Source: Bradyrhizobium guangdongense (GTDB lineage Bacteria; Pseudomonadota; Alphaproteobacteria; Rhizobiales; Xanthobacteraceae). Taken from it: DNA of 46,847 bases. The stretch covers positions 1-46,847 of the forward strand of contig NZ_PPPT01000007.1 in assembly GCF_006483445.1 (NCBI RefSeq), written 5' to 3'. The notes below the pieces were generated by a model. That model was not told where the DNA came from and did not search any database. It saw nothing but the letters and a program-made list of their open reading frames with translations. Position numbers and translations under genes: made by a program. Positions 16,247 through 25,568 of the stretch are shown here, one piece after another. The number at the start of each line of letters is the position of its first letter. Positions within the stretch are counted from its first letter, which is position 1.

Positions 16247-18466
16247 ATGGAAGCTCAGGTGACCAAAGCATCCGTTTCTCCGAGCTCATGGTCGCCCGCG
16301 CCGGGTGCCGACGATGTCGTCAAAGGCATCCACGCGATGCTGCACCCGCGCAACATCGTGCTGGTCGGCGCAACCGACAAGCCCGGCAATTATGCCGAGC
16401 GCATCTGGAACAATCTCGTCAAGTACAAGTACGAAGGCGGGCTATACCCGATCAACGCCAGGCGCGAGGCGATCTGGGGCGTCACCTGCTTCAAGGACTT
16501 TGCGAGCCTGCCCGAAAAACCCGATCACGTGCTGGTGCTGGTGCCGGCACGCTTCGCGGTGCAGGTGATCCGCGACGCAGCCGCGGCCGGTGCGCGCTCG
16601 GCCACCATCGTCACGTCAGGCTTCAGCGAGTTGCAGGACGAGGAGAGCCAGCGGCTCGCCGCCGAACTGCAGCAGGCGGTGCGCGAGACCGGGCTTGCGG
16701 TCACGGGCCCCAATTGCCTGGGAAACCTGAGCGCCGGTGAGAAGCTCTTCACCAATATCGACGACCGCATCGTGACCATGGAACAGGGCGCGGTGGCGAT
16801 CGCCGGCCAATCCGGTGCCATCGTCATGGCGGTCCGCCAGGCGCTGGAAGATCGCGGCGTCGGCGTCGGCTACATGGTCACGACCGGCAACGAGACCGGG
16901 CTCGAGACCCCGGACCTGATGCGCTATTTCGCGGCCGATCCGAGCATCCGCGTCATCGTCGTCTATCTCGAGGGCGTGCGGAACACCAAGGCATTCCGCG
17001 ACGCCTGCAAGGCCGCACGCGCGGCGAGCAAGCCGGTGATCGCGCTCAAGCTCGGCGCATCCGAAGGCGGTCGCGCGGCTGCGATGGCGCATACCGGGGC
17101 GCTCGCCGGTTCCATCGAAACCTTTGACGCGATCGCCACCCGCGAAGGCGTGATCCGGGTGCGCGGGCTGGACGAGCTGATCGAAACCACCGAATGCTTC
17201 GTGCACGCGTCCGTGCCGAAGAGCGACCGGCTGGCAGCCGTTTCGCTCTCCGGCGGCAAGCGCGGCATGCTGATCGACGCCTTCTACGCGGAGGGCCTGA
17301 ATTTTGCGCCGCTGAGCCCGCATGCCAACGGCGAGCTTGCAAAGATGCTGGGGCCCGGCTCGATCGTCGGCAACCCGCTCGATGCCGGATTTGCCGCGGT
17401 GGTCGATCCGTCCGTCTACATGAAGTCGATCAAGCTGATGATCGACGATCCCGACATCGACATCGTCATCATCGATGCCGAGCTGCCAAAGGCGCCGCAT
17501 GAATTGCGGGAGCGGAACCTGCGCATCGTCGACGAGATGGCGAGCAGGGCCGGAAAGCCCGTGATCTACATCAGCGCGATGTCGATCGGTTTTACCGAGT
17601 TCACCAAGGGCCTGCGCAAATCGCTGCCGCATATCGCGGTCATGCAGGGCCTCGACCGCGCGGTGACCGCAATCAAATCGTTGCTCGACTATGCCAGACT
17701 GCGCAAGGAAGTGCCCGACATTGTCTCGAGCTCGAAAGCATCCGCCCGCGCGGTGCTGGAGAAGGCGCTGAAGCAGGCGCAGGGCGCGGCGCTCGACGAA
17801 GTCGCCTCCAAGAAGCTGCTGAAGGCCTATGGTATTCCGATCTCGAAGGAAGGCATTGCCCAGACGCCGGCAGAAGCCGTCAAGCTTGCGAAGCAGATCG
17901 GCTTCCCGGTCGTGGCCAAGCTCGTCAGCGCCGAGATCCTGCACAAATCCGATATCGGCGGCGTGGTGCTCAACCTCAACAGCGCCGCCGAGGTGAAGAA
18001 GGCGTTCAACGCCATCACCGCACGGGTGAAGAAGCTGAAGGGCAAGCCAAAGCTCGACGGCATTTTGATCGCGCAGCAGGTCAAGGCCGATCTCGAGCTC
18101 GTGGTCGGCGCCTCGCTCGATGCCGAGATGGGGCCGGTGGTGCTGTTCGGCACCGGCGGCATCGACATCGAGCTCATGAAGGACGTGGCGCTGGCGGGCG
18201 CACCGCTGGACGAAGCCGAGGCGCGGGCGCTGATCGCTCGCACCAAGGCCGGCATCAAGATGGCGGGCTATCGCGGCAAGCCGGCCCTGCACCAGGCGTC
18301 AGCCGTGAAGGCCTTGGTCGGGCTGTCCAACCTGATCGCTGACGCCGGCGACCGCATCGCCTCGATCGACATCAATCCGTTCCTGATCAATCCCAAGACC
18401 GGTGTCGCCGTAGACGCCCTCATCGTCCTTAACAATGCCGCGGCAAAGCGGGCGGCAGGACACTAA
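16247..18466 (+). CDS. Acetate--CoA ligase family protein (ADP-forming acyl-CoA synthetase, fused subunits)
   Basis: A 739-residue NDP-forming acyl-CoA synthetase carrying the alpha and beta subunits in one chain. Residues about 25-120 are the CoA-binding Rossmann domain (MLHPRNIVLVGATDKPGNYA). Next comes a succinyl-CoA-ligase-like region with VTGPNCLGNLS and the phosphohistidine site AMAHTGALAGS (His282). The C-terminal third (from about residue 510) is an ATP-grasp domain with IGFPVVAKLVSAEILHKSDI and ending IASIDINPFLINP. The enzyme makes or uses an acyl-CoA reversibly with ATP. The acid is unknown; in aerobic alphaproteobacteria such proteins are often assigned to aromatic or dicarboxylic acid activation. 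The neighbours give no further hint. Confidence 0.9.
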   Translation: MEAQVTKASVSPSSWSPAPGADDVVKGIHAMLHPRNIVLVGATDKPGNYAERIWNNLVKYKYEGGLYPINARREAIWGVTCFKDFASLPEKPDHVLVLVPARFAVQVIRDAAAAGARSATIVTSGFSELQDEESQRLAAELQQAVRETGLAVTGPNCLGNLSAGEKLFTNIDDRIVTMEQGAVAIAGQSGAIVMAVRQALEDRGVGVGYMVTTGNETGLETPDLMRYFAADPSIRVIVVYLEGVRNTKAFRDACKAARAASKPVIALKLGASEGGRAAAMAHTGALAGSIETFDAIATREGVIRVRGLDELIETTECFVHASVPKSDRLAAVSLSGGKRGMLIDAFYAEGLNFAPLSPHANGELAKMLGPGSIVGNPLDAGFAAVVDPSVYMKSIKLMIDDPDIDIVIIDAELPKAPHELRERNLRIVDEMASRAGKPVIYISAMSIGFTEFTKGLRKSLPHIAVMQGLDRAVTAIKSLLDYARLRKEVPDIVSSSKASARAVLEKALKQAQGAALDEVASKKLLKAYGIPISKEGIAQTPAEAVKLAKQIGFPVVAKLVSAEILHKSDIGGVVLNLNSAAEVKKAFNAITARVKKLKGKPKLDGILIAQQVKADLELVVGASLDAEMGPVVLFGTGGIDIELMKDVALAGAPLDEAEARALIARTKAGIKMAGYRGKPALHQASAVKALVGLSNLIADAGDRIASIDINPFLINPKTGVAVDALIVLNNAAAKRAAGH

Positions 18467-18551
18467 TCAAGGCACTGATCGGCTTCCACTTGCCCCCCTT
18501 TGCCCATAAAATCGGCGTGCGACTCCCTCAGGGGTCGGTGGCCGAGGAACG

Positions 18552-19376
18552 ATGGCGCGCACGAGCAATCTGGTGATCGGAACGGTGACGCTGGCGGTGA
18601 TCGCCGTGGCGTTCGGCAGCATGCTTGCCGTGCAGAAGTTCCGCGCGGCCCAGCAACGCAGCCTGCTGCGCGTGGTGTTCGAGGGCGGTTCCGCGAGCGG
18701 CCTGCGCAAGGGCGGGCCGGTTAATTTCGACGGCGTTCCGGCCGGGCAGATCCTGTCGATCAAGCTGGATAATCCGCGCAAGGTCGTCGCGCTGGTCATG
18801 CTCGACAACAACGCGCCGATCCGCAAGGACACGGTGGCCGGCATCGAGTTTCAGGGCCTGACCGGCGTTGCCGCCGTCTCGCTGATCGGCGGCGCGCCCG
18901 CCGCGCCCCCGGTACCGCTGGACCAGGACGGCGTTCCCATCCTGACCGCCGATCTCAGCGACGCCGAATCGATCGTCGAGACCCTGCACAATGTCGATCG
19001 CATGATCGTCAGCAACGAAGCGTCGATCAAGGACGGCCTGCGCACCTTCGAGAGCTACACGGCCGATCTCAAGAGCAAGGGCGAGGCGATCGACGCCATC
19101 ATGACCAAGACCGAGAACGCGTTCGGAAGCATCGACAACGCGGTGGCCAAGATCGAGAGCGTGGTGCCGAGCCTCGCCAACGGCAAGGCGGATGAGCTGT
19201 TCGAAAAGATCAAGTCGCTGCACGAGATGGCCGACAGCATGAAGAAGAAGTCGGCGGCGTTCCTCGACGACGGCCGCCGCATGCTGCTCGACGTCAGCGA
19301 AGCCGCCAACAAGATGGCCGGCACGCCCACCCCTCCGCGTCCGCCGCGCAGGCAGCCCCAGCAGCAGAAGCAGTAA
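18552..19376 (+). CDS. MlaD/MCE-domain protein, solitary
   Basis: A 274-residue membrane-anchored MCE protein. An N-terminal transmembrane helix (LVIGTVTLAVIAVAFGSMLA) precedes the MCE domain (about residues 38-115), with VVFEGGSASGLRKGGPVNFD, VPAGQILSIKL and the closing EFQGLTGVAAVSLIGG. A helical region follows (about 120-250), ending in a Pro/Gln-rich tail. MCE proteins bind lipids in ABC-type transporters (Mla, Mce) between inner and outer membranes. No permease (MlaE) or ATPase (MlaF) gene is adjacent, so it must work with partners encoded elsewhere or have another role. GAGGAACG precedes the start. Its stop lies six bases from the convergent autotransporter stop. Confidence 0.88.
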   Translation: MARTSNLVIGTVTLAVIAVAFGSMLAVQKFRAAQQRSLLRVVFEGGSASGLRKGGPVNFDGVPAGQILSIKLDNPRKVVALVMLDNNAPIRKDTVAGIEFQGLTGVAAVSLIGGAPAAPPVPLDQDGVPILTADLSDAESIVETLHNVDRMIVSNEASIKDGLRTFESYTADLKSKGEAIDAIMTKTENAFGSIDNAVAKIESVVPSLANGKADELFEKIKSLHEMADSMKKKSAAFLDDGRRMLLDVSEAANKMAGTPTPPRPPRRQPQQQKQ

Positions 19377-19382
19377 CGACGC

Positions 19383-22300
19383 CTACCACGCGTAGCGCAC
19401 GACGCCCTTGCCGGCGTAGGACCGCGTGACGTTCGAGAACTCGCCTTCGAACGTTCCCGTCGCGGACCAGCCGTTCATCCACTTCATCTCGGCGGAGGCC
19501 GTGGTCAGCGCGGAGTCGCGGGACAGCGCCGCGCCGTTGACGACGAAGGCCGAGCCCGGCAGCGTCTGGAACACCGCGCCGACGGTACGGTCCGGATTGA
19601 AATCATGCGCCCAGGCGACGCGGCCGCGCAGCGTGATCACGCCGTTAGTGGCGGCAAAGGATTTGTCGCTGCGCAAGCCGAGCTCGGTGCGGGTGTCGGT
19701 CACGCTCTTGGCGGCATAGCCGAGCGCAAAGGCGGCGTTGGTGCCGACCACCAGGCTTTCCGCATAGTTCGGCAGGTTGAAATTGGTTGCCTGCAGCGCG
19801 GCGTAAGGCGTCACGCCCATCCAGGGCGTGACGTAGCGATAGCCGCCTTCAACTCGGCCCGAGAACGCGTTGGCGTTGAACTGCGCGCGCAACTGGTCGA
19901 AGCCGGCCGCGGTGACGATGCGGTTGGTGGTGACGTCCTGCCAGCCATAGGCCACCGCCGCCGTGACGTAGGCCGGGCCCGACGTGTGGCGAACGAAGGC
20001 GCCGGCCTGGAACAGATCGGAGTGGCCCCAGCCGAGCCCGTTGACGCCGAAATTGGTGGCGCCGCCGGCGAGCGCGAAACCGGCGATCGTCGCGGGCGAG
20101 AACCGATAGTCGAAGCCGACGGCGGTGCCGTAGACGTTGCTGGTCGTGCTGTTCGAGCCGAGCGCCGCATTGCCGTCGGTGGTCTGCGAACCGCCAAAGC
20201 CCGCCGCCCACACGCTCCAGCGCTGGTCGAAATCGGCGGCCGGCGCCTTGCGGTAGATGGAGGCGAACGCGTCGCGCGCGCTCTTGCCGGTAGATGCGTT
20301 CGCGCTCGCTTCTTCGGCAAAGGGCGTTGCGCCGGGCGCACCGGTGCCGCGGCCGGCCGAGAACGGATCGGTCAGGAGGCCGAGGAACAGGTTCATGGCG
20401 TTGAACGTCGCCTGCTGCAACCCGGTGCCCGGCTCGCCGGAGGCTTGTGCCAGCCCCTGGGGCGTGAGGTTGGCCAGCACCACGGGAATGCTGCCCGTGG
20501 TGTTGAAGGCGCGCGTCAGGGCGTTGGCGACGTTCTGCTGATTGATGTTGAGGCCGGTGCCGTAGTTGAGCGCGAAATCCAGGAAGACGTTGTTCGGATC
20601 GTAGCTCAGGGCTGCCTGCAGGTTCGGCGACAGCCCTGCGACGACCGGGTTGAATGTGTCGACAACGCCGCCGGCCGCGAACAGGATGGTGTAGTGCTTC
20701 TGGATCGTGCCGACGGGGACGGCGACGACCGTGGCGCCGTTCAGCGTCGCCGTGCCGCCAACCGCCGTAAAGCCGTTCTCCGGCCCCGAGAGCTGGACCA
20801 TGTAGGTCGACGCCGCCGTCATCGTGAGACTGCCGTTGACCGTGAACGTGCCGGTCGGGTTGCCCGGCGCCAGCGTGCCGCCATTGATGATGGCGCTGCC
20901 GATCTCGCCCTCGCCGCTGAGCGTGCCGCCGGCGGCGACCGTGACGTTGCCGTTGATCACGCCCTGCACGGTGAGCGTGCCGCCTTGCACGCTCCAGTCC
21001 TGATTGCCGATGCCGGTCACGGTCCAGTTGGAGCTGTCGACCTTGTTGAAGATCGTGAAGCCGTCATACTGCTGGCCGGCGCCGATGTCGCTGAGGAAGA
21101 ACGTATCCTTGCCGGTGCCGCCGAGCTGGAACGTGTCGGTGCCCGCGCCGATCACCGCACCAAAAATCCTGCTGCCCGGCCCCAGGGTGAGCGTGTTGCT
21201 GGCGCAATTGCAGAACTGGATGGCCGTTCCGGTTCCGGCATTGATGGTGCCCGAATTGAAGACGTTGCCGCCGCCGCTCACGAAGATGCCGACGGCACCG
21301 TTGCCGACATTGATGGTGCCGGTGTTGACGACCTGGTTGATGACCGCGCCCGAACCGTTCACGTCGATCGCGGCGCCGCCATCGCCGATGGAAATCGTCC
21401 CGCGGTTGGTGATCGTGTTGCCGTCGCCGACGACGAAGATACCCTCGGCAGAGTCCCCGCCCGTAATCGTCTTGTTGTTCGTGATCGTCGATGACGAACC
21501 GGTATAGGCGATGCCGGCACCTGCGAAGCCGACGGAAACCGTACCGTTCTGGGTGATCGTGGCGCCAATGCTGTTCACCGAAATGCCGGCTCCGAAGTCC
21601 CCGGATGTGATCTTGCCGTCGTTCGTCACCTTCGCGTCGGCGCCAAACACGACGATGCCGGCGCCGGCAATGCCAGCCTGGATGGTGCCGGCATTGCCGA
21701 CGGTGGTGAAATTGCCCTGCACGAAAATGCCGGCGGAATTCGCCCCAACGGTGATGGTTCCGGTCGCGGTGTTGGTGATCGTGTTGTTGTCGTCCACGGC
21801 AGCGATGCCGGCTCCCAGTACGGTTGCGTCGCCGATCGTGATCGAACCGGCGTTGGTGACCGTGTTGTTGCCCACAACGAAGATGCCGTACGAATCGGTC
21901 AGCGTGGTGATGACGCCGCCCGCGGCATTGATGATGGTACTGTTCTGTCGGGCAACGATGCCCGCGCTATTGGCTCCGGTGGAGAGCAGGCCGTTGTTGG
22001 TAATCGTGTTGTTGTCGAACACGTTTATCGCCACGCCGCCGTCGCCGGTCCCAATCCCTCCATTGTTGACAATGATGTTGTTGTTCACAGCGGAGATGCC
22101 AAGGCCATTGTCGATGACATTGATCCCGGCGTTATTGGTGATGGTGTTGTTGCTGCCGGCGTTGATGCCGGTCAGGCCGGACGCTGCCAGCAACGACCCA
22201 TTGTTGGTGACGACGTTGGCGTCGTTGACGCTGATCGCCGCCGTGCCGTTGTCGTTGACGGTGGCGCCGGCCAACACGTTGACGGTCAGGTTGGTGACGC

Positions 22301-22496
22301 CGCCGCCGGCCGCAAAGCCGTTGGGATCAAGGCCGCTGCAGGTGACCGTCTGGCCGCTTGTGGCGGGGTCGGGCGCGCAGTCGGCCCGGGCTGAGGTCGT
22401 CGACAGGCAGAGGCCGAACAGGGCCGCCAGGACGGCCGACAGGGCCGTGCCGCGGTACAGCCCAGCCTGACCGCGCGATGGCAACCGAACTTCCAC
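19383..22496 (-). CDS. Autotransporter (type V secretion) with beta-helix passenger
   Basis: About 1037 residues from a GTG at 22496, chosen because GAGGGG lies just upstream; the frame is also open from a TTG at 22526. A signal peptide (LSAVLAALFGLCLSTTSARA) is followed by a passenger (about 40-480) made of some twenty short repeats of the form N-T-I-T-N-x-G-x-I, typical of right-handed beta-helices. A PATR-like autochaperone stretch (VTVAAGGTLSGEGEIGS, GGTLAPGNPTGTFTVNGSL) comes next. The last 270 residues form the outer-membrane barrel, starting near WSVWAAGFGGSQTTDGNAAL and ending in the aromatic motif VVRYAW. The passenger is probably displayed or released at the surface; an adhesin role is inference. 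The passenger lacks cysteines apart from a few near the ends. Confidence 0.9.
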   Translation of the reverse strand: MEVRLPSRGQAGLYRGTALSAVLAALFGLCLSTTSARADCAPDPATSGQTVTCSGLDPNGFAAGGGVTNLTVNVLAGATVNDNGTAAISVNDANVVTNNGSLLAASGLTGINAGSNNTITNNAGINVIDNGLGISAVNNNIIVNNGGIGTGDGGVAINVFDNNTITNNGLLSTGANSAGIVARQNSTIINAAGGVITTLTDSYGIFVVGNNTVTNAGSITIGDATVLGAGIAAVDDNNTITNTATGTITVGANSAGIFVQGNFTTVGNAGTIQAGIAGAGIVVFGADAKVTNDGKITSGDFGAGISVNSIGATITQNGTVSVGFAGAGIAYTGSSSTITNNKTITGGDSAEGIFVVGDGNTITNRGTISIGDGGAAIDVNGSGAVINQVVNTGTINVGNGAVGIFVSGGGNVFNSGTINAGTGTAIQFCNCASNTLTLGPGSRIFGAVIGAGTDTFQLGGTGKDTFFLSDIGAGQQYDGFTIFNKVDSSNWTVTGIGNQDWSVQGGTLTVQGVINGNVTVAAGGTLSGEGEIGSAIINGGTLAPGNPTGTFTVNGSLTMTAASTYMVQLSGPENGFTAVGGTATLNGATVVAVPVGTIQKHYTILFAAGGVVDTFNPVVAGLSPNLQAALSYDPNNVFLDFALNYGTGLNINQQNVANALTRAFNTTGSIPVVLANLTPQGLAQASGEPGTGLQQATFNAMNLFLGLLTDPFSAGRGTGAPGATPFAEEASANASTGKSARDAFASIYRKAPAADFDQRWSVWAAGFGGSQTTDGNAALGSNSTTSNVYGTAVGFDYRFSPATIAGFALAGGATNFGVNGLGWGHSDLFQAGAFVRHTSGPAYVTAAVAYGWQDVTTNRIVTAAGFDQLRAQFNANAFSGRVEGGYRYVTPWMGVTPYAALQATNFNLPNYAESLVVGTNAAFALGYAAKSVTDTRTELGLRSDKSFAATNGVITLRGRVAWAHDFNPDRTVGAVFQTLPGSAFVVNGAALSRDSALTTASAEMKWMNGWSATGTFEGEFSNVTRSYAGKGVVRYAW

Positions 22497-22734
22497 GCAA
22501 CGCCCCTCATTCCCGGGCGCTCCCAATGGCGCCGCCGGTAAAATAGGCGACCGGTTCCCTCCGTGAAACTACGGGCGAGCGGGAATCGTCGGATTCAGCC
22601 ACAACCGCAGCAGAATCACGCGGTGATGTTGCAACCGAGCCACGTTTTCCTGCGTCCAATTGTCATTCCGGGCACCATCCCGGCGCTCATCGAAAACGAG
22701 AGCGCGAAAACAACCCCATGCACAGTAGAAAACG

Positions 22735-22763
22735 CCGAACGTCCGTTTTTTGCGGACGTCCGG
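22735..22763 (-). terminator. Hairpin downstream of amiE
   Basis: CCGAACGTCCG (22735-22745) and CGGACGTCCGG (22753-22763) pair over 11 positions with one G-T pair, around a seven-base loop. Read on the minus strand it follows the amidase stop by a few bases and is followed by GCGTTTTC. It is a plausible but weak terminator for the amide operon; the T run is short. The rest of the 22527-22769 gap shows nothing I can name. Confidence 0.5.
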
Positions 22764-22769
22764 AATAGC

Positions 22770-23810
22770 CTAGTAATTGGTGGAGGTTAGCTCGTTCGGG
22801 ATGCCCTCGATCGGGCATTCCTCGGTGCCGACCGTTTGACGTGTCATTGCCTCCACTTTTATGCGCGTTCCTTCCGGATCCGCGATCCAATCCTTGTAAA
22901 AGTCGTAAGGACACGCAGCGACGCCGCGCGCGCCTTCGCCGGAGTTGATCATGCCGGTGTAGCCGCGATGCAAGAGCTTGAAGAGGTGGTTCTGCGACTG
23001 GCCGTTCTTGCGCGCGTCCCGGATCAGGCTCTTCGAGAGCCCGGCGTACTGAATGCCGTATTCCTCCTCGCCGGTCTCGCCCAGCGTGCGTCCATCAAAG
23101 CCGATGATCGCGGAGTGACCGAAATAGGAATAGACGCCGTCAAAACCGGCCGCATTCGCAACCGCGACATAGACGTTGTTGGCCCAGGCCATCGCCTTGG
23201 AGATCAGCACCTGCTGCTCCTTGGCCGGATACATGTAGCCCTGGCAGCGCACGATCAGCTCGGCGCCCTTCATGGCGCAGTCGCGCCAGATTTCCGGAAA
23301 ATTGCCGTCGTCGCAGATGATGAGGCTGACCTTGAGGCCTTTCGGCCCCTCGGAGACATAGGTGCAATTGCCGGGATACCAGCCCTCGATCGGCACCCAC
23401 GGCATGATCTTGCGATACTTCTGAACGATCTCGCCCTTGTCGTTCATCAGGATCAGCGTGTTGTACGGCGCCTTGTGCGGATGCTCCTCATGGCGCTCGC
23501 CGGTGAGCGAGAACACGCCCCAGACTTTGGCCTTGCGACAGGCTTCTGCGAAGATCGCTGTCTCCTCGCCCGGGACGGATGAGGCCGTGTCGTACATCTC
23601 CTTGGAGTCGTACATGATGCCGTGGGTCGAATATTCCGGGAAGATCACGAGATCCATGCCGGGAAGGCCGAGCTTCATGCCCACGATCATGTCGGCGATC
23701 TTGCGGGCGTTATCGAGCACCTCGGCCTTGGTGTGCAGGCGCGGCATCTTGTAATTGACGACTGCGACGCCGACCGTGTCGTTGCTGGACGAAATATCAC
23801 CGTGAAGCAT
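22770..23810 (-). CDS. amiE: Aliphatic amidase
   Basis: A nitrilase-superfamily amidase of 346 residues, the same length class as Pseudomonas aliphatic amidase, hydrolysing short aliphatic amides such as acetamide to the acid and ammonium in the cytoplasm. The catalytic triad is complete: Glu59 in [10 protein letters not shown], Lys134 in KYRKIMPW and Cys166 in [12 protein letters not shown]. The start [15 protein letters not shown] at 23810 has AAGG upstream; the frame runs 14 codons further without family sequence. AmiF formamidases are closely related, but the [20 protein letters not shown] region and overall length favour AmiE. It is the last gene of the run urtABCDE-fmdA-fmdB-amiE, so its substrate is likely delivered by that transporter. 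Confidence 0.93.
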   Translation of the reverse strand: MLHGDISSSNDTVGVAVVNYKMPRLHTKAEVLDNARKIADMIVGMKLGLPGMDLVIFPEYSTHGIMYDSKEMYDTASSVPGEETAIFAEACRKAKVWGVFSLTGERHEEHPHKAPYNTLILMNDKGEIVQKYRKIMPWVPIEGWYPGNCTYVSEGPKGLKVSLIICDDGNFPEIWRDCAMKGAELIVRCQGYMYPAKEQQVLISKAMAWANNVYVAVANAAGFDGVYSYFGHSAIIGFDGRTLGETGEEEYGIQYAGLSKSLIRDARKNGQSQNHLFKLLHRGYTGMINSGEGARGVAACPYDFYKDWIADPEGTRIKVEAMTRQTVGTEECPIEGIPNELTSTNY

Positions 23811-23867
23811 TGGCGTTGCCTTCTGTTCTGGTTGGAGTGAGACGCCGCTCAAGCGGCGGCGTTGCCG

Positions 23868-24215
23868 TCAGTGGCTGATCATCCAGGGACGCGCGGTCGG
23901 AAAACCCTTCGCGCCGCTCTTGCTCTTGGTCATCAGCCGCGCAGGCTTCTTTTTGCCCGTGGAGCAGCAGCCGCAGCCGGGGCCGTGCGAGGCCTTGTAT
24001 TGCGCAAGCGTCTGCGGCGCGTGCGTGCTGCGCTCGTTGACCGCGTGCGCCTTCCGTTTCTCGGCAGGCATGCAGAAGAAGTTCGGCGCTGTCAGGATCA
24101 CCCGCGGCGCCATCGCTTCGCAGTCAGGGCAGGCCTGCGGATCGTCGCACTCGGCCATCGGCCGGAGATCCTTGAAGGGTCCGCAGTCGTCACAGAGATA
24201 TTCGTACATCGGCAT
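23868..24215 (-). CDS. fmdB: FmdB-type zinc-ribbon protein
   Basis: A 115-residue small protein with an N-terminal FmdB zinc ribbon: MPMYEYLCDDCGPF and DPQACPDCEAMAPRVI give the two CxxC pairs (about residues 7/10 and 27/30). A second cysteine group (GPGCGCCSTGKKK) sits near residue 80 before a basic tail. The start at 24215 is picked by AGGGAT nine bases upstream; six extra in-frame codons precede it. In Methylophilus methylotrophus FmdB is a proposed regulator of formamidase expression. Here it lies between fmdA and amiE on the same strand, which supports a role in amide metabolism, either regulatory or in metal handling. Confidence 0.85.
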   Translation of the reverse strand: MPMYEYLCDDCGPFKDLRPMAECDDPQACPDCEAMAPRVILTAPNFFCMPAEKRKAHAVNERSTHAPQTLAQYKASHGPGCGCCSTGKKKPARLMTKSKSGAKGFPTARPWMISH

Positions 24216-24246
24216 CGCATCATCCCTACGCATGACCGTTGGTGTG

Positions 24247-24303
24247 GAAAGAGCCCCTCACCCCGACCCGCTCCCCGTAAGGACGGGGAGAGGGAGAGAG
24301 GGA
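24247..24303. repeat. Short palindromic element between fmdA and fmdB
   Basis: It contains a perfect 8-bp hairpin with a four-base loop (CTCCCCGT-AAGG-ACGGGGAG, 24271-24290) flanked by CCCCTCACCC and CTCTCCC-like sequence. It looks like a degenerate relative of the larger repeats at 26286-26674 and 46673-46847. Confidence 0.6.
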
Positions 24304-24311
24304 GCGCGGAG

Positions 24312-25541
24312 CTACTTGTCCGGCGATATCGGCATCTGGATATCGCCCGTGATGTGCTTGATGGGCCCTGCGGCCGACGGCATGACGTCAAAGTCAAAAA
24401 TTTCCGTCGGCAGCCAGAGCGTGGCGCAGGCGTTGGGCACGTCGACCACGCCTGAGATGTGGCCCTGGCACGGCGCGGTGCCGAGGATCGAATAGGCCTG
24501 GGCGCCGGAGTAGCCGAACTTCTTGAGATACTCGATCGCGTTCAGGCAGGCCTGGCGATAGGCGATGTGGACGTCGAGATAGTGCTGCTTGCCGGCCTCG
24601 TCGACCGAGATGCCTTCGAAGATCAGATAGTCCTTGTAGTTCGGCGTGATCGGCGACGGCTTGAAGATCGGATTCTTGATGCCGTACTTCGCCATGCCGT
24701 CCTTGATCACCTCGACCTTCAGATGCAGCCAGCCGGCCATTTCGATCGCACCGCAGAACGTGATCTCGCCGTCGCCCTGGCTGAAGTGCAGATCGCCCAT
24801 CGAGAGGCCCGCACCCGGCACATAGACCGGGAAGTAGATCTTTGAGCCGCGCGACAGATCCTTGATGTCGCAATTGCCGCCATGCTCACGCGGCGGCACG
24901 GTGCGCGCACCCTCGGCGCCGATCTTGGCTTTCACGTCGCCCTTGGCGCGGCCGCCATGGGCGGTCGGCGCGAACGGCGGATTGGCCAAACCGGGCACGC
25001 GGGTCGGGTTGGTCGAGATCAGCTCGGCCTCGCGTTTGTTCCACATGTCCAGCATCTTGGGATCCGGCAGACAGCCGATCAGCCCGGGATGGATCAGACC
25101 CGCAAAATTCACACCGGGCACGTGGCGCGACGAGGTGTAGAGACCCTTGATGTCCCAGATCGACTTCTGCGCCAGCGGGAAATGGTCGGTCAGGAAGCCG
25201 CCGCCGTTCTGCTTGGAGAAGAAGCCGTTAAAACCCCAGAGGCTTTCCTTGAGCGGGCCGACGTCGAGCAGGTCGACGACCAGCAAGTCACCGGGCTCGG
25301 CGCCCTTGACGCCGATCGGGCCGGACAGGAAGTGCACGATCGACAGATCGATATCGCGCACGTCGTCGGCGGAATCGTTGTTCTTGATGAAGCCGCCGGT
25401 CCAGTCATAAGTCTCGATGATGAAATCGTCGCCGGGATTGACCCAGGCCACGATCGGGATGTCGGGGTGCCAGCGGTTGTGCACCATGTCATTATCGTAA
25501 GCCGACTTGGTGAGATCGACCTTGATCAGTGTCTCTGGCAT
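24312..25541 (-). CDS. fmdA: Formamidase (acetamidase/formamidase family)
   Basis: A 409-residue FmdA/AmdA-family amidohydrolase, close to the 407 residues of the Methylophilus enzyme, hydrolysing formamide to formate and ammonium. Recognisable stretches are VDLTKSAYDNDMVHNRWHPD at the N-terminus, PGDDFIIETYDWTGGFIKNN, the HFLSGPIGVKGAEPGDLLVV segment, VPPREHGGNCDIKDLSRGS with its His and Cys, and MGDLHFSQGDGEITFCGAIE. It is unrelated to the nitrilase-fold amidases. The start at 25541 has GGGGAG nine bases upstream. It follows urtE by 27 bases and precedes fmdB and amiE, so two different amidases are co-encoded with one transporter. Confidence 0.93.
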   Translation of the reverse strand: MPETLIKVDLTKSAYDNDMVHNRWHPDIPIVAWVNPGDDFIIETYDWTGGFIKNNDSADDVRDIDLSIVHFLSGPIGVKGAEPGDLLVVDLLDVGPLKESLWGFNGFFSKQNGGGFLTDHFPLAQKSIWDIKGLYTSSRHVPGVNFAGLIHPGLIGCLPDPKMLDMWNKREAELISTNPTRVPGLANPPFAPTAHGGRAKGDVKAKIGAEGARTVPPREHGGNCDIKDLSRGSKIYFPVYVPGAGLSMGDLHFSQGDGEITFCGAIEMAGWLHLKVEVIKDGMAKYGIKNPIFKPSPITPNYKDYLIFEGISVDEAGKQHYLDVHIAYRQACLNAIEYLKKFGYSGAQAYSILGTAPCQGHISGVVDVPNACATLWLPTEIFDFDVMPSAAGPIKHITGDIQMPISPDK

Positions 25542-25568
25542 CAAAATGCTCCCCTTTTACACGGTTGG

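Noticed and set aside
16616..18292. Minus-strand open frame of about 558 codons
   Set aside because: It is antisense to the fused acyl-CoA synthetase, whose motifs are complete; no recognisable domain on the minus strand.
19605..21494. Long plus-strand open frame of about 629 codons opposite the autotransporter
   Set aside because: The minus strand encodes a signal peptide, beta-helix repeats and a barrel with a correct C-terminus; the opposite frame is a compositional shadow.
21240..22200. Regular short repeats that could suggest a CRISPR-like array
   Set aside because: The repeats are in frame, degenerate and encode the NTITNxG beta-helix units of the autotransporter; there are no constant direct repeats with unique spacers.
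22563..22790. Possible 75-codon gene in the autotransporter-amiE gap
   Set aside because: No ribosome binding site or motif, and it overlaps the amiE end and the terminator hairpin.
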